From Pezizomycotina sp. ARF18 (lineage: Eukaryota > Ascomycota), in contig AZLU01000218.1 of the NCBI GenBank assembly GCA_002224055.1, positions 1 through 64,000 on the forward strand: a stretch of DNA of 64,000 bases, read 5' to 3'. Below the pieces are notes generated by a model. That model was not told the origin of the DNA and searched no databases. It saw only the letters and a list, made by a program, of their open reading frames with translations. A program made the position numbers and the translations under genes. Positions within the stretch are counted from its first letter, which is position 1; every line of letters begins with the position of its first letter. This document shows, piece by piece, positions 1 through 13,333 of this stretch.

Positions 1-3000
1 TAGCTCCGGCTTATTTAAGTAATAATAAATAATAGTTTTAGAACGTTTTAGTCTAGTAAGTTTATATATTTTTTAAATACTATTAGGTAAGAGATTTTAT
101 AAAATATCTAACTATTATCTACTAGTTCTTTTATAAGTAAGGTTAAATTTTTTATCTATATAATCTTAGAGCGTAAATAATTTAATATTCTAAGCTTTTA
201 TCTTTATTAATTACTAGGGTTTTTATTAGAGTAATAGCTACTTAATTATTCTTCTATAGAGTTAGTAGTTTTATATAATCTTAAATACTAAACTTATATC
301 CTAATAGAGCTAATTTAATTAGATTTTTAGCTATATTACTATCCTCTACTACTTAATTAGCTATAATTATTTCTACTATTATACTTAATATAGTAATAAC
401 CTTTTAAAGTACGCTTTTCTACGTAATATACTATTATAGAGGTTTAGGTAAATTCTATTATTAATCTTTTAGAGTAGTAAATAGCTTCTCTAATTAGTAT
501 TAGTAAAGCCTTTAGAAAGAAGGTACTTCTATTATATTAATATTAGATTAGGTTATTACTAGATAGCTATACGTATAGTATATTATATCTAGTATTCTTT
601 ATTAGAGGATATTTTAGTAATATCTATACTAATTAACTATATAAAGCGAGATTAGGTCTATTCTAGAGCTAAATAAAGATATATTTAATATCCTTTATAG
701 ATTTAGAGAGCTTTTTATTAAGTTTAGCTAGATTTTTTTTTTTATATATTTCTTTTCTAGATATAAGCTAGGTATTTTAGAGTTTATATCGCTTTAACGA
801 TATTTATACTTAATCTTAGATAATCTTCTTTATATATAGATCTAATCTAATCTTATATATAATTTATTTATCTCTAGTAAGCTTAATTTTAAAAATTTTT
901 AGCCTTATCTAGATTCTTTATTTTATATTTTTTATTAGTACCTTTTTAACTCTTTTAATTAGTTTAAGATTTAATAAAAAAATAATAAATCGTCGATATA
1001 TACTATAATTATTATATTTTACTAATATATAAGCTCTTATTATTTTTAATTTAATAAGCTTAATTAGAAAGTTATCTAAGGTAAAAGTCTTATATAGTTT
1101 TTTATTTAAAGTTTAGGTACTTAGTAAAGGCTATATAAGCTCTTTAGTAAAGAAAAATAATTTTATTACTTAGCTTTTAATATCTATCTAGAATCTTTAT
1201 ATAGACTCTTACTTTTAATAAGATAGAGTTAAGAAACGTAGTCTTAAAGTCTACTTAGTAAATATATAATTATAATAGCTACTATTAGTAGTACCTTATT
1301 ATCTCTAGGTTAATAACTAGGGTATAGATTTTATATAGTATATACTATACCTCTACTTAAATTTCTTATTACTAGTCTTACTTATATAATCCGTTAGTTT
1401 TCTTTATAAATACTAATAATACTATAATTTTAACTAAGTAGTATCTTATCTACTTCTATAAAATCTTATTTTTAGCGAGGCTATAACCTTTACTAATATA
1501 GCCTTAAGCTATTTTTCTTTTTTAAATATCTTTATAGCTTTAATAAAGACTTTAGAGCGCCGGTAAAAATATCTTTTATTATCTTTAATATTTTTTAACT
1601 CTATTTATAAAGAACTTTTTCTTTCGATAAGTCTATAGATTAATATAAATATAATTTTTAAACTATTATTAAATCTACTAATTCTTATCTTCTTTTTACT
1701 ATTTAAAGCGCGTTCACCTTTAAAGTTTTTAGTAATTATTTAACTTTAAAAAAACGCTCTCTAAGCTTTATAATTTATTTTAGAATTCTATTTAGAGTTT
1801 TTTAGAGGCCTTTTCTACTTTTTAAAAAAAAAATTTCTTATAACTTAGTAAAAATAATTACTTTAAAATAAAAATAATACCTTAGTCTTTTTTAGTAAAT
1901 TTATTTATCTACCTTAGCTTTTTTAAAAAGTTAGTTTTTATATATTACCTCTAGCTAATTCTATTTATTTTTTAACTAATTTTATCTTTAGTTATATAAC
2001 TTAAAAGACGTATATTTAATAAGATTAGTTAACTAATCTTTAATATATATATTTTCTTTTTTATTTTATAGTAATTTTCTTTTTTTAAGGTAGATTAATA
2101 AAAGGTATCTTTAGTTTTAAACTAGATATAATATTTATCTCTATAGAAAAATAGCTATTAAAGATTATAATATCTCTTATTACTTATATAGATTAAGATT
2201 TTAGATTCTATACTTAGTAGAGTTTTTATTTTTATATAGCCTATAAAGATACTTTATAGGCTTTTAGCTTACTAAGTACTTTTTTAGCTATACTTTTTTA
2301 GGCGGTATATAATATATATAACGCTATTAAAGATATAAAAATTCTTATATTAGCTTAGTTTTTATAAATCTTTTATAAGAGTTATTACCTTTATCTACTT
2401 AGCTTTAGTACTTTAGGTTATCTTTATTAGTAAGGGTAGCGATTTTTATATAAACTACTACTAATTAAGCCTAGCCTAAACGTCTCTAAAAGACTAGACT
2501 TAATAAGTATAGTTTAGCTATATTTAAATAGTTCTAAGAGCTCTTTTACTCTTTTATTTACTTATAAAGATAAGCCGCTAAGTATTTAACGAATACTTTT
2601 AACTATAGTAAGCTATTATATCTTTTAATAAACTTAAAAGCTCTATTAAGCTTATTTTAATAATATCTTCTTTTTTTTTTTATTTATTTAAAGAAGTAGA
2701 TAAGCCTATCGCGAAAGCCCGCTCTATCTTTAAAAATATATACTAAGTATACCTAAATAATTATTACTATAATTATTAAGTATTTAGATAATAAAGAGAA
2801 TTAATTTCTCTAAATCTACTATAAGTAAGGCTATTTTTAGTTTATTAATATCTTATATAAAAGTTTAAGATTTAGTAGCTTTCTAAGTTACCTATTTTTA
2901 TTTAGAGATAGAGTTATTTTATATAGATATAGTTTTTATACTACTATATACTTCTAATTAATATCTTTTATCTATTCTCTAATCCTCTTATTTTCTTAAT

Positions 3001-5477
3001 TTTTAAGATCTTAATAATAGCCTCTAGATATAGATATTTAATTTATAGTAAAGTTAATTACTTTCTTTATAGACGGATACCTTATTTATTACTAACTAAT
3101 ATATTAGTAAAGGATTTTAATAGACTTATAAAATTATTATTAAGTTAGTAAAGTAACTATATTAAGCCTAGCTTACTAGTTTTAATTACTTTAGTATTAA
3201 TTAATATAAGTTTATATTATTATTTATCTTTAAGATTATAATTAGCTCCTTTCTTATACTAAATTAGTATTTAGGTTATTATAATCCCTTTAGTTTCTAG
3301 AAACTAAGTTAAAGCCTTTTCTCTATAATCTCTATAAACTTATTAGGTTTACTATAAGGTTAGAGTATATAAGATATAAATAGTAAACGTCTTTAATAAT
3401 ATTTAGAGTTTTACTTTACTATATTAATATATTAATATATAAGTTATTAGCTATATAAATTAGCCTTATTTAATAAACTTATTATATATTATAAAGACGA
3501 TTTAGTATTAAAGATATAGTCTATTATATTAAAATTAATATATACTTTCTCTTTTATCTTAAGCTTTAAACTAAATATTATTACTATACTAGTAATACTA
3601 TAATATCGTTTAGTAATAACCTTACCGTAAAGTAAGCGTTAATCTAGTTATTATTATTATTATTAATATAACTTTTCTTATAGTAGTTACTATAGCCTTT
3701 TATTAGATTTAGCCTTATTTTCTTTAAATATTCTTAATATTTCTTTATTTTATAATAGTTAATAATATTATAGCTAGTCTTTTTATAAAAGCTATACTTA
3801 CCGCTAGTAGAATCCGCTAGTCTTTATAAACTTATTCCTATTAACTATTCTTCTTATCTTTTTATTACTATTAATATTAGTCTTAAGTAGCTTTACTCTT
3901 AGCTAACTATTAAGTTATCTAACGCCTTACGCTTATTACTACTAGAGTTAATAATAGTAGCCTTTATACTAAAATCTTTATTATCTTACTTTAGTTATTA
4001 TTATATAGTAGAGTTATTCTTACTAATAAGGTAATAAGTTATATTCTTATACTTAAAATACTAACTTAAGTATTTTCTTATTTTCTTAATATTAAAATAT
4101 AATTCTTACTAGCCTTAATAGCCTTTATATAGCTATTAGACTAATAGAGTTTTACCTAAGTTTAATCTTCTAGTTATAGCCTTACTAAGCCTTAAATTAG
4201 ACTTTAATATTTTTTTTTAAAATATTTACTATCTAGAATTATCTTATTCTCTAAATATCGTTAATACTTTTAAAGAAATTAACGATAAGGCTATATATCG
4301 CCTTTAGACTTTACCTTATATTTTATAAACGAAATAAGCTTATTATAGCTATAGAGTCTACTTCTAAACTTATCTTAAGATATTTTAGGCGCGGTAAGGG
4401 CTTTTATTCTTAATCTACTATAGATAAAAAGAAATACTTTCTTAATTCTAAATATATTATATTCTTTATAAGTTTCTAGTTTTATAATTCTTCTTTATTA
4501 TTATTTTAGTAATAGTTATTAAGAAGGGCTAAGCGTCTACTAGATAAGTTTTTTTTATTAATCTATATTTAGCTCTACTATCGCTAAGCCTATTAATCTA
4601 AAAGAAGCTATATACTTAGGTTAATAAGGTATTTTTTTTTAAAGGCCTTAGCCTTTATTAATATATTTTTATATTTTAACTTTAAAAAACTTAAGTTTTA
4701 TCTATAAATTTATATTTTTTATTCAGAGTATTATTTTTAATCGGATACTCTTAGTTTATCTTTACCGCTCTAAGGGTAGCTATTACTTATATTACTAAAA
4801 AAAATAGTATTAGTAGGAGTAAAATTTTTACTAAAAAGCTACGATTATTTTTAGTAGTATTTACGTTTAAGATAAAACTTACTAAGTATATAGTCTTTTT
4901 TTTCTTTAGTTTTAAAGTAGTCTATAAGGTTAGGATAGTTAAAATAGTTTTTTCTATCTTAAGCGAGAATAGGATTACTAGTTTTAGACGAGGTTATAAA
5001 TATTTATCTCTTATTAAATTTAAATCCGCTACGCGCTTTTATTAGTTATTCTTAGTAATAAAAAACTAATTTTAATAAGTAATACTAAAATTCTATAGAG
5101 TCTATAGAAAGAAATATAGACCTATAGAGTTTTTAGTAAATTTTATACGGGGTAAGCGAATTTTTTATATAGAGTAGGTAAGATAACCTTATAGATTCTA
5201 TAAGGAGTAGATTAAATTTTAGTAATAATAATATCTATTAAAAATAAATATTTTCTAATAGATATAGCTCGTTTATCTTAAGTTATAGAGTTACTAGGAC
5301 TTTTAATCTATTATTAATAAAAAGGTTATATAGGTAGAATCTATCTTACTAAGTAATTCTTCTCTATTAAGTATTAAAAGCGCTAGAGAATAACTAAAGT
5401 ATTATATAGTAATCTAATAGGGTAAGATATAATATATAAACTTAGATATAAATTAACTCTAAGTCTTTACCGAGGTT
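1..5477. repeat. RIP-degraded AT-rich repeat block, T-rich strand, class unresolved
   Basis: Very AT-rich DNA in which CpA and TpG dinucleotides are almost absent while TpA is abundant and some CpG survives. This is the signature of repeat-induced point mutation, a fungal process that attacks duplicated DNA. The plus strand is T-rich here and A-rich after 5.77 kb, so the fossil here probably lies in minus orientation. No reading frame survives and I could not assign a transposon family. It is an old, heavily broken element or nest of elements that continues off the left edge. Confidence 0.85.
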
Positions 5478-5768
5478 ATTGCCCGGCCAGTTGAGGCCTT
5501 GAACGTCCTCACTCCAACAACAAAATTATATATATATAAAATAATTTTTAAATCGATATAAAAATACGAAAAGTATATAAAATTATAAATAAATATATAC
5601 GTATAATATTATTTTTTAGGTTTTAGCGGTTTGGCGGGTAACCGACCCTAATTAGGTTAGGTATGGGCTACCCGCCTATTTAAAAAATCTTAAAACCGCC
5701 CGAACCCGACCCGGAGCCAAAACCGAACGGGCCGGGTTAGGATACCCGGGCCCGATATCGACACTACT
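5478..5768. other. GC-retaining island inside the RIP block, with a possible hAT-type transposon end
   Basis: Two stretches (5478-5520 and about 5625-5768) keep normal GC content inside otherwise AT-rich DNA. The second is dense in CGGG/CCCG words. Read on the minus strand it begins TAGTGTCGATATCGGGCC, which resembles the ends and GC-rich subterminal repeats of hAT-superfamily DNA transposons. I found no matching inverted end, so the hAT reading is tentative. Escape from RIP suggests the stretch was single-copy, or too short, when RIP acted. Confidence 0.4.
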
Positions 5769-6440
5769 TAGCTATATACGTATTTTAATAAAATAGTATA
5801 CTAAAAAGCTTAATTAGATTCTTATTAATAGATTAAAGGTAATATTAACCGCGTTAGAATTACCGCTATAGCTATAAGTAGAGGCGGTAAATTATTATAA
5901 TTTAATTTATAACTATACGCTATTAAGGCCGCTTAAGATACTAAAAATAGTAAATAGATAATACCGTAGAGAAGATAGAAAGATAAAACTTTTAATATCT
6001 TAAACTTAGAATATTTAATAAACTATATTACGTATATATTAATAGTAAACTTTAAAAAAAGCTAGATAATATTATTAAGAAATAATTTTATAGGTTTAAA
6101 GGCTTATAATATATATTTAAGTTCTAGGATCTTACTATCCGTAAAGTACTAATTATAAAGATATTAATTCTTAATTAAATTAACCTTTAAAGTACGTAAC
6201 TTTATAAAGAATAATAAAAATCCTCTTAAGTATATTAAAGATATCTTAGAATAGATTTAGTCTAAAGATAAAATAGCGCAGCGTTAGATTATAATTAAAA
6301 CTAACTTCTAATCGTTAATTAGATATCTATAAGATAATTACGCTAGAGTAGCCTAATTAGCTAGATTATAAGAATAAAAGCGAAGATCTTAATAACGCTA
6401 GCCTATAGTTAAAATCTTAAGAATACTTACTCTTATAGAG

Positions 6441-8480
6441 AAAGTTATATAAATATTATAAGATAGATCTACGACGATTAATTAAAGATAATAGACGTAT
6501 TTTTAAAATCGCTAAAGATAAGATTTAGTAGTTAACTATAAAGTTATTCTATAGGCTAGATACGTTAGTAAAGATCTAATAGTTATACGCCTTAGAAAAA
6601 AGGCTATAAAGGATTAATAGTATATATTAATAACTAGAGCTATTTACCTATAAAAGGCTATAAGCTTTATAAACTATAAAGGATAGCGTATATTAATAGA
6701 TCGAGAACTATCTTTAATTAAAGAAATAAGACGTATAGAAATTTATAGATTTTTAAGATCTTTTTTAGAAGATAATATCGTCGATAGTAAATAGGTATTT
6801 AAATATAAGTATATATATTAGTTAGATTATAATACTTTAAGTTAAGATAGTTACTCGAGGTTTTATATAAAAGTAAGGAATTAATTATAACGAGATATAT
6901 ATACTAGTAGCTAAGATATTAATAGTAAGGCTATTCTTTATATTAATGGCCTAGCTAATCTAGAATAAAGTAGATAGATATAATAATAGCCTTCCTGATA
7001 CTAACCAAAGTAGAGAATTAGTTAGGCTCTAAAAAAAAGTAAGAATTAATAGATTAGTTTAGTTATAAAGATTTTATATAGCTTTAAATAGTACCTCGAG
7101 AATAATAAGAGAACTTATTTAGTTTTAATAATTAAAGTTTAAAGTTTATTAGCTTAATAATAGCTTATTTATTAGTAAGGATTATTAACTAATATAAATC
7201 TATATTAATAATCTTATTAATAGCTAGATTTAATAAATATAAGTCGAGATACTTAAGCGAAATTTAATTATACTTTAAAATAAAAGCATATAGGGCTAAT
7301 AATCTTTTTTAGGTATTATGGTAAAATAACTAGTTTAAAGAATAACGCCGCCTATACATATTAGTCTATATATTATATAATCGTTTTTAAGAGATTTAGA
7401 CTTAAAGATATTTTAAGATTAATACTTCTATAGAAAGAAGAGGTATTTTTTAAAATAGAGGATTAAGATATTATATCGGTAGTATATATTAATAGATAGT
7501 AAGAAGTTTAATCTATATTCTATTTATTAGCTAATTAATACCTTTATTATCTTAACTTTAGAATAATATATTAATAAATAAACTAAACTTATAAAAAGAT
7601 AATAAAAAAATATTTTAATATTAGAAAGGATTCTTTAATCGTATATTTACGTATTATATTTATAAGAAGAGGATAAATATATCTAAATAACTATGTAGAC
7701 GTCGACTAGACTGATATAAAGTTATTTATTAGATTATTACCGGTTATATAATAACGTTTAATAGAAATAGCTATCTTATATTTTAAAGAAATAATATATT
7801 ATAGTTAACGAGTAAGTAAGGTAATATATAACTAAAAAAAGGCTTACGGGAACTTCTTAGGTATTTTAGATATAAAAGATATATAGTAAGCCTTTAAGTT
7901 AAGGCTTTTAATAGTATTAAGATATATATAAATAATTAAAGTACTATTAGTATTATAAAGAATCTAAATACATATAGTAACTAAGTATATTAATATATAA
8001 ATATTTATAAGGAATTAGTTTAAGAAGAAACTATCGACTTTAATATATAAGATTAAAAAATAATATTGTAGATATACTTATTAAACTACTTATAAAGATA
8101 TTTTATAATAATATTATAAAGGCTATAGGTATAAGAAGATAGGATAAAGATTATTAGTATTATTAATAAGGGAGGTCTGCTATTAAGTAAGATTAAAAAG
8201 TATAATAATTCTATAGGATTGAGGTAATACTTATATAGCTAAGGAATAAGGAACTTTAGCTAGAGATATTAAGATCTTAGCTAAAGAATTAAGGAGATTA
8301 TATAATAAAGGTTCTATAAGCCGTCGAGTAGATATATATTATATTAAGATTATAGTATTATTAGTTTATTATATATAGTATCGTGTATTCCCTTAGTTAG
8401 TCTAGTTAGTTTATAGTTAAATCTATAAGTTCGATCCTATCCATATTATTAGAATATATACCATACATCTGCGCTAGCAG
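6441..8480 (+). repeat. Tandem unit, copy 1 of the Copia-like fossil (about 2.04 kb)
   Basis: This unit starts at AAAGTTA and ends just after a CCATACATCTGCGCTAGCAG tract. Its whole length aligns by eye with the next unit. Shared landmarks include the AGATAGATCT stretch near its start, the RT box at about 7201, and the ATAGTATCGT...CCCTTAGTTAGTCTAGTTAGT tail near 8.39 kb. The offset between matching landmarks is close to 2040 bases. Both copies are heavily RIP-mutated and differ at many positions. Confidence 0.7.
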
Positions 8481-10521
8481 AAAGTTAATATAGATATTAT
8501 AAGATAGATCTATAATAATTAACTAACTTATTAAGCGTATTTTTAGAATATTAAAGATAAGATCTAGTAGTTAAACTATAAGAACTTTATAGGCTAGAAT
8601 ATATTAATAAAGATTTAATAGCTATACGTCTTAAAAAAGACCTATAAAAGATTAATAATATAATACGATAAATTAAAGCTATTTATCTAAAAAAGGCTAT
8701 AAGCTCTATAAAACATAAAAGATAGCGAATATTAATAAATTAAAAAATATTCTTAATTAAGAAATAAAATGTATAAAATCTATAGTTCTAAAAATCTCTT
8801 CTAAAATAATATCGCGATAGTAAATAAATCTTTAAGTATAAGCGCGATACTATAATTGAATTATAATATTTAAGTCGAGATTATTACTTAAGACTTATAT
8901 AAAAAATAAAAAATTAATTATAATAAGATATACGCTCTAAATACTAAGATATTAATAATAAAACTATCTTTATATAATAGCCAACTTGATCTTAAATATA
9001 AGTAAAAAATATAATAATAGCCTTTTTAACCTAAACTAAAAAATAAAAAATTATTATTAAGCTTTAAAAGAGAGTAAAATTAATAGATTAGTTTAGTTAT
9101 TAAAGAACTCTATATAGCCTTAAAAATTATCTAAAATAAATAAAAAACTTATCTTAGTTTTTAAATTACAAAGTTTAAAGTTTATTAGCTTAATAATAGC
9201 TTATTTATTAATAAATTATTAGCTAGTAATACTTATCTATATTAATAATCTATAATAGCTAAATCTAATAAATCTAAAGTTAAAATACTTAAGTAAGATC
9301 TTAATTTATATTTAAGATAAAGAATATAAAGCTAATAACCTACTTTAGATATATAAATAGAAAGACTAGATCTAGTAGATAATACTATCTTATTCTATAT
9401 TAAACTATATAATATAATCGCTTCTTAAAAAGATTTAGGCTTAAAGATACTTCTAAAATTAATATTCCTATAAAAAAGAAAAATATCTCTTAAATAAAAA
9501 ATTAAAATACATACTAGCGGTATAATATTAATAATAATAAAAGGTTTAATCTATACTCTATTTCTAGACTAATTAATACCTTCGCTATCTTAATATTAGA
9601 AAACGTTAATAAGATAAACTAAATTTAAAAAAAATAATAAAAAAGTATTTTGAATATTAAAGAAAATTCTTTAATTATACGCTTATATACTATACTTATA
9701 AGATAAAAGATAAAATATTAAAATTTAATATCTATATAACGCTAATTAAGCTAGATATAACTTATTATAAACTACTACTACTAATAGTAATATTAATAGA
9801 ATAACTATCTTAATATATTAAGAAATAATATACTATAGCTATTAAATATAAAATAAATATACTATAAAAGAGGCTTTATAAGAAGTTCTTTAGGTACTTT
9901 TATATATTAAAGAATATATAGCGAGCTTTTAGTTTAAGGTTTCTAATAATATTAAATATATATAGATAATTAAAGCGCTATTAATATTATAAAGGATCCT
10001 AAATACTATAGTAAAATTAAGTATATCGACGTATAAATTACTTTAAATAAAAAAACTAGTTCGAGAAAAAACTATCGAGCTTTAATATATAAGATTAAAG
10101 AATAATATCGCGGATATACTTATTAAACCGCTTATAAAGATATCTATGATAGCGCTATAAAGATTATAGGTATAAGGAGATAGGATAAAGATTATAAGTA
10201 TTATCGATAAGAGAAAGTACTAGCATTAAGTATACTAAAGAGGTATAATAAATCTATAGGTATTAAAGTAAACTTATATAGAAGAAATAAGAAACTTTTA
10301 GTTAGAAAGAAACTTTAGTTAGAGATATTAAGAGATTATAAACGATAAGGCTCTGCGAGCCGTCGAGGTAGACTATATATATTAATTAAGAGTAGTATCG
10401 TTAGTTTATTATATATAGTATCGTAATATTCCCTTAGTTAGTCTAGTTAGTTCTGTAGATCAAATCTATAAGTTCGACCCTCCTATATTTATTAGATATT
10501 GTACCATACATCTCGCCAGCA
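8481..10521 (+). repeat. Tandem unit, copy 2 of the Copia-like fossil (about 2.04 kb)
   Basis: Directly follows copy 1 with no spacer and ends at the CCATACATCTCGCCAGCA tract at about 10503-10521, which mirrors the end of copy 1. The RT box is at about 9238. Many differences from copy 1 show that the two have diverged since duplication, mostly by transitions of RIP type. Confidence 0.7.
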
Positions 10522-10974
10522 AGTAATAATGATCATCCTTGCATGCATGTGCTTGTAGTGGATAGACTTAACTCATTGAAGTGTAGTAATTTAAGTTGAA
10601 TGTTGTGTATAGTAAAACACGCATACGAAGCTTTCTTGGTAAGCTATTACGGAAGCAGCTAGCAACTAGAAGATCCCACCCAACCTTTCTCACTTGATGA
10701 TCCCATAGCTTCTTGTCGCTTCATTACAGTCTACCTGTTCAGGCCCTCGGTCCCAATCTCGGTCAAGAGCTCTATCTCAGCGACATTCTCTGCTCGCATA
10801 GGTACCATATCTCGCCCATTCGTGAACTATGAACGAACCCACGAGAGCCTTCACCGGTATTTCCGGTTGAAGGTCACCATTTTCTCCGCGTGCACAATAA
10901 TCGCATGTTCGCGCAACGGATCCACCGATAGCAACTCCCTTTATCATCGGGCAACAATTGCAGTTTATACCTCC

Positions 10975-13333
10975 TTATTGGCTGGTGCGGGTTGTATTTT
11001 GACTTGATTCCAAGATGATGCTTGTTTCCAGGCCCAGGCGGCTCCCGCGGATTCCTGTGATCCCAGGATAATGGCAGTACAGTGATTTCATTTCCTTCGA
11101 GTAATTACCCTCTTCGAACGACTCGTGTCCGATGCCCTCAGGCATATCCACGGCCTCCCTCGAGCAGCGACCGAGGCGCCCACCGCATACCTTCCTGTGG
11201 CATACGCTCGCACTCGTGGAAAATAATCGCCTTACCGAAACCTTCAACCTCTCCGAAAAACCACTCCATGCGGCGGTCGGCGAGCTCGTCTCCCGTTCCA
11301 GGAATATCAAGCAGCTTCTTGACATCCATGTGCATTAAGGTTGCCAAACAGAGAGTTTCGTCAGCCCGCCGCGTGGTATGCCTGTGGTGCGCCGAAGGCA
11401 TGCGAAACTTGAAAGTCTGGTACGCCGGCCAGTTACCCGGCTTGTCGTGAGTGCTGAGGACTCTTCCGATCCCGGAATCATCGAAATTATCTGTGACCGA
11501 ATTGACAACCATGTTCGGAAAGTTCAACGAATATCCCCGCTTCGTCTTTGACTCGCCGAAACTATAGGCCCTATCATATACCCTCCAAAACGGCAGCGCT
11601 TGTCCTGGAACTGAATGTATGGCACACGGGTAAGGCAGCCTTCTTGGAGGGTCCAGAGGCGCTTGTTCCATTCGCACAAGAATGTCCGCAGTGCGATCTC
11701 CGTGATAGGCGCGTCGCTCGGCAATTCGCATAGCCAGGAGTCAAGCACGAGAACCTTGTTTGCGTCGTGGTAAATGGAGCTCATCTGGAGTATTGTCTTC
11801 TTTCTCCACTGCACATTGTACTCCTGCACGGAATACAAAGCGTATCCATCCAGAACGCCCCATAGTGAGGAACCTTCTCCAGCGAGTTTTCAGGCGGATT
11901 TTCCCCGCCTGGTTCTGAAGCCGATTCTGGGCCGATTTTGAACTAGATGACTTTTTTTGTGGTTCAGGTTCGTCGTACAAGCAGTTCACTCGGGACTGGA
12001 TGTCGCGAAGTACGCAAACTGGTAGCGCATTGTCATCCGGATTACCCATACCATCCGACCATCTGTGGCGAATTAGCTTCTCGTCTCTTTCCTTTTAACC
12101 TTGCTGGCCCTCACAAAAGTTGATACGGCAAACTTACACATTGAGAAAGGGCAACATAATTGTCCTTTTTAGGTATCCAGGGCACAGACCTCAATACGGC
12201 CGCCCCCATCTTTCTCCACCAATCTCACTCCGGGTAGCTTCCCCTCTAATAACAGACACAACCTCCTCGACATGCACGCCGATAAACTGGCATTTTTGAT
12301 CGCATCCCGCTTCGTGCTTGAACAGGTAGCTCTCGACGTAGAGATCACCCGCCTTGCACCTACGCTCTGTGCATGCGTCATGGCTCAGCCGCGAACGGAC
12401 CGTGTTCTTCTGGGCGTCCATCGCAACGCCGGTGTAGTAAATGGCCTCCAAGTCTATATGATCCGCAAGCCTTCCAATATCCATCCGGCAGAAGCCTTTC
12501 CCGACCATCATATCGGTGAGGCACTTCGGCGTCTTCCATCTGTTCCTGTTGACTGGCCGGTAAGCTTCAATTACGAACGCGCTCAAAAGGTGATCGCGCA
12601 GCGTATAACCTAGGCATTCCATCGATGCGATAATCTCCCATGGAACAGGGAACAGCGCAGAAGTACTCGGATCAAACTGAACTTGCCACCGACAAGGTGC
12701 TTTTCGATAGTAGTGTGCAGGTACGTGAGAATCCGCTCGACGCGCTGAATCCGGGCTGGTTGATTGATGCTCGTTGTCGCCTTCAACCCTGCGTACTCCG
12801 CAGCATCGTGCGGGTACTTCTCCGTCTTCTTCAGCGACTTGATTTTCTTTCTATTTTTCAATTTGCTTCTTGTCCTCATCAACCGACAGCTTCTCGAGCT
12901 GGTGTTCCAACTCGCGAATGTCTTTCTCCTTATTCTCCTTCAATTCTTTCTTCAAATCCCTTATTTCAGCCTTGCGCTTGTCCTTCAGTGTCGTTCCCAT
13001 CGGCGGATATAACGACGCAACCGCCGTAGTGATTATACCGTTTTCTTTGTCTACGAATTTTCTCCAGGTCGACTTCGACGTCACCCACGCGGAAGAACTC
13101 GACGAGGACGCCAAAGTACAACCAGGACTGGAGAAACTCCCGGATCTCCTGAGGCGAAAGCGTTCCGTACTTCTCATCCGCGACATCGATCCCGGCGTCT
13201 TGGTCCCATCCCTTCATGGCGGTATATCTGCTTGGATATTCGAAGAACCCATCACCGGAATACGGGGGATCGACGGAGCATATGAATGGACTTTCATATG
13301 TTCTGTTCCCTCTGGTACATAGATATGCTCCAT
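10975..13333 (-). CDS. HET-domain (heterokaryon incompatibility) protein, frame-interrupted
   Basis: HET proteins act in fungal non-self recognition and can trigger cell death when unlike strains fuse. The start at 13333 gives MEHIYVPEGTEHMKVHSYAP. A region near 13.2-13.0 kb reads EIREFLQSWLYFGVLVEFFR. A KHEAGCDQKCQFIGV stretch lies near 12.3 kb. The HET core follows: GMGNPDDNALPVC near 12.03 kb, QMSSIYHDANKVLVLDS near 11.78 kb and KRLWTLQEG near 11.67 kb. These match the conserved order of the family (GLGNP-NALP, then A-KVLVLD, then RLWTLQE). The full span would be about 750 residues, normal for large HET proteins. Frame changes several times (near 13.27, 13.05, 12.85, 12.62, 12.2, 12.0 and 11.2 kb), so it is either a pseudogene or hit by sequence errors. 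The C-terminal end is approximate. Confidence 0.8.

Larger units (their letters stand above)
5769..10521 (+). mobile_element. RIP-degraded Copia-like LTR retrotransposon fossil (two tandem pol-region copies)
   Basis: A-rich, CpA-poor block read in plus orientation. At about 7201 and again at about 9238 the sequence keeps the mutated outline of the reverse-transcriptase YVDD box, preceded by a region like the Copia 'LYGLKQ-PR' box. This supports a Ty1/Copia pol fragment. The element is thoroughly broken by very many changes and cannot be active. No clear LTR pair was recognised. The block ends sharply at about 10.52 kb, where composition returns to normal. Confidence 0.6.

Noticed and set aside
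1-10521. Centromere-like AT-rich core
   Set aside because: The CpA/TpG depletion and the duplicated Copia outline are explained by RIP on transposons; nothing specific for a centromere can be read from sequence alone.
11082-11450. Plus-strand open frames opposite the HET gene
   Set aside because: They are mirror frames of the HET coding strand, with no protein-family character.
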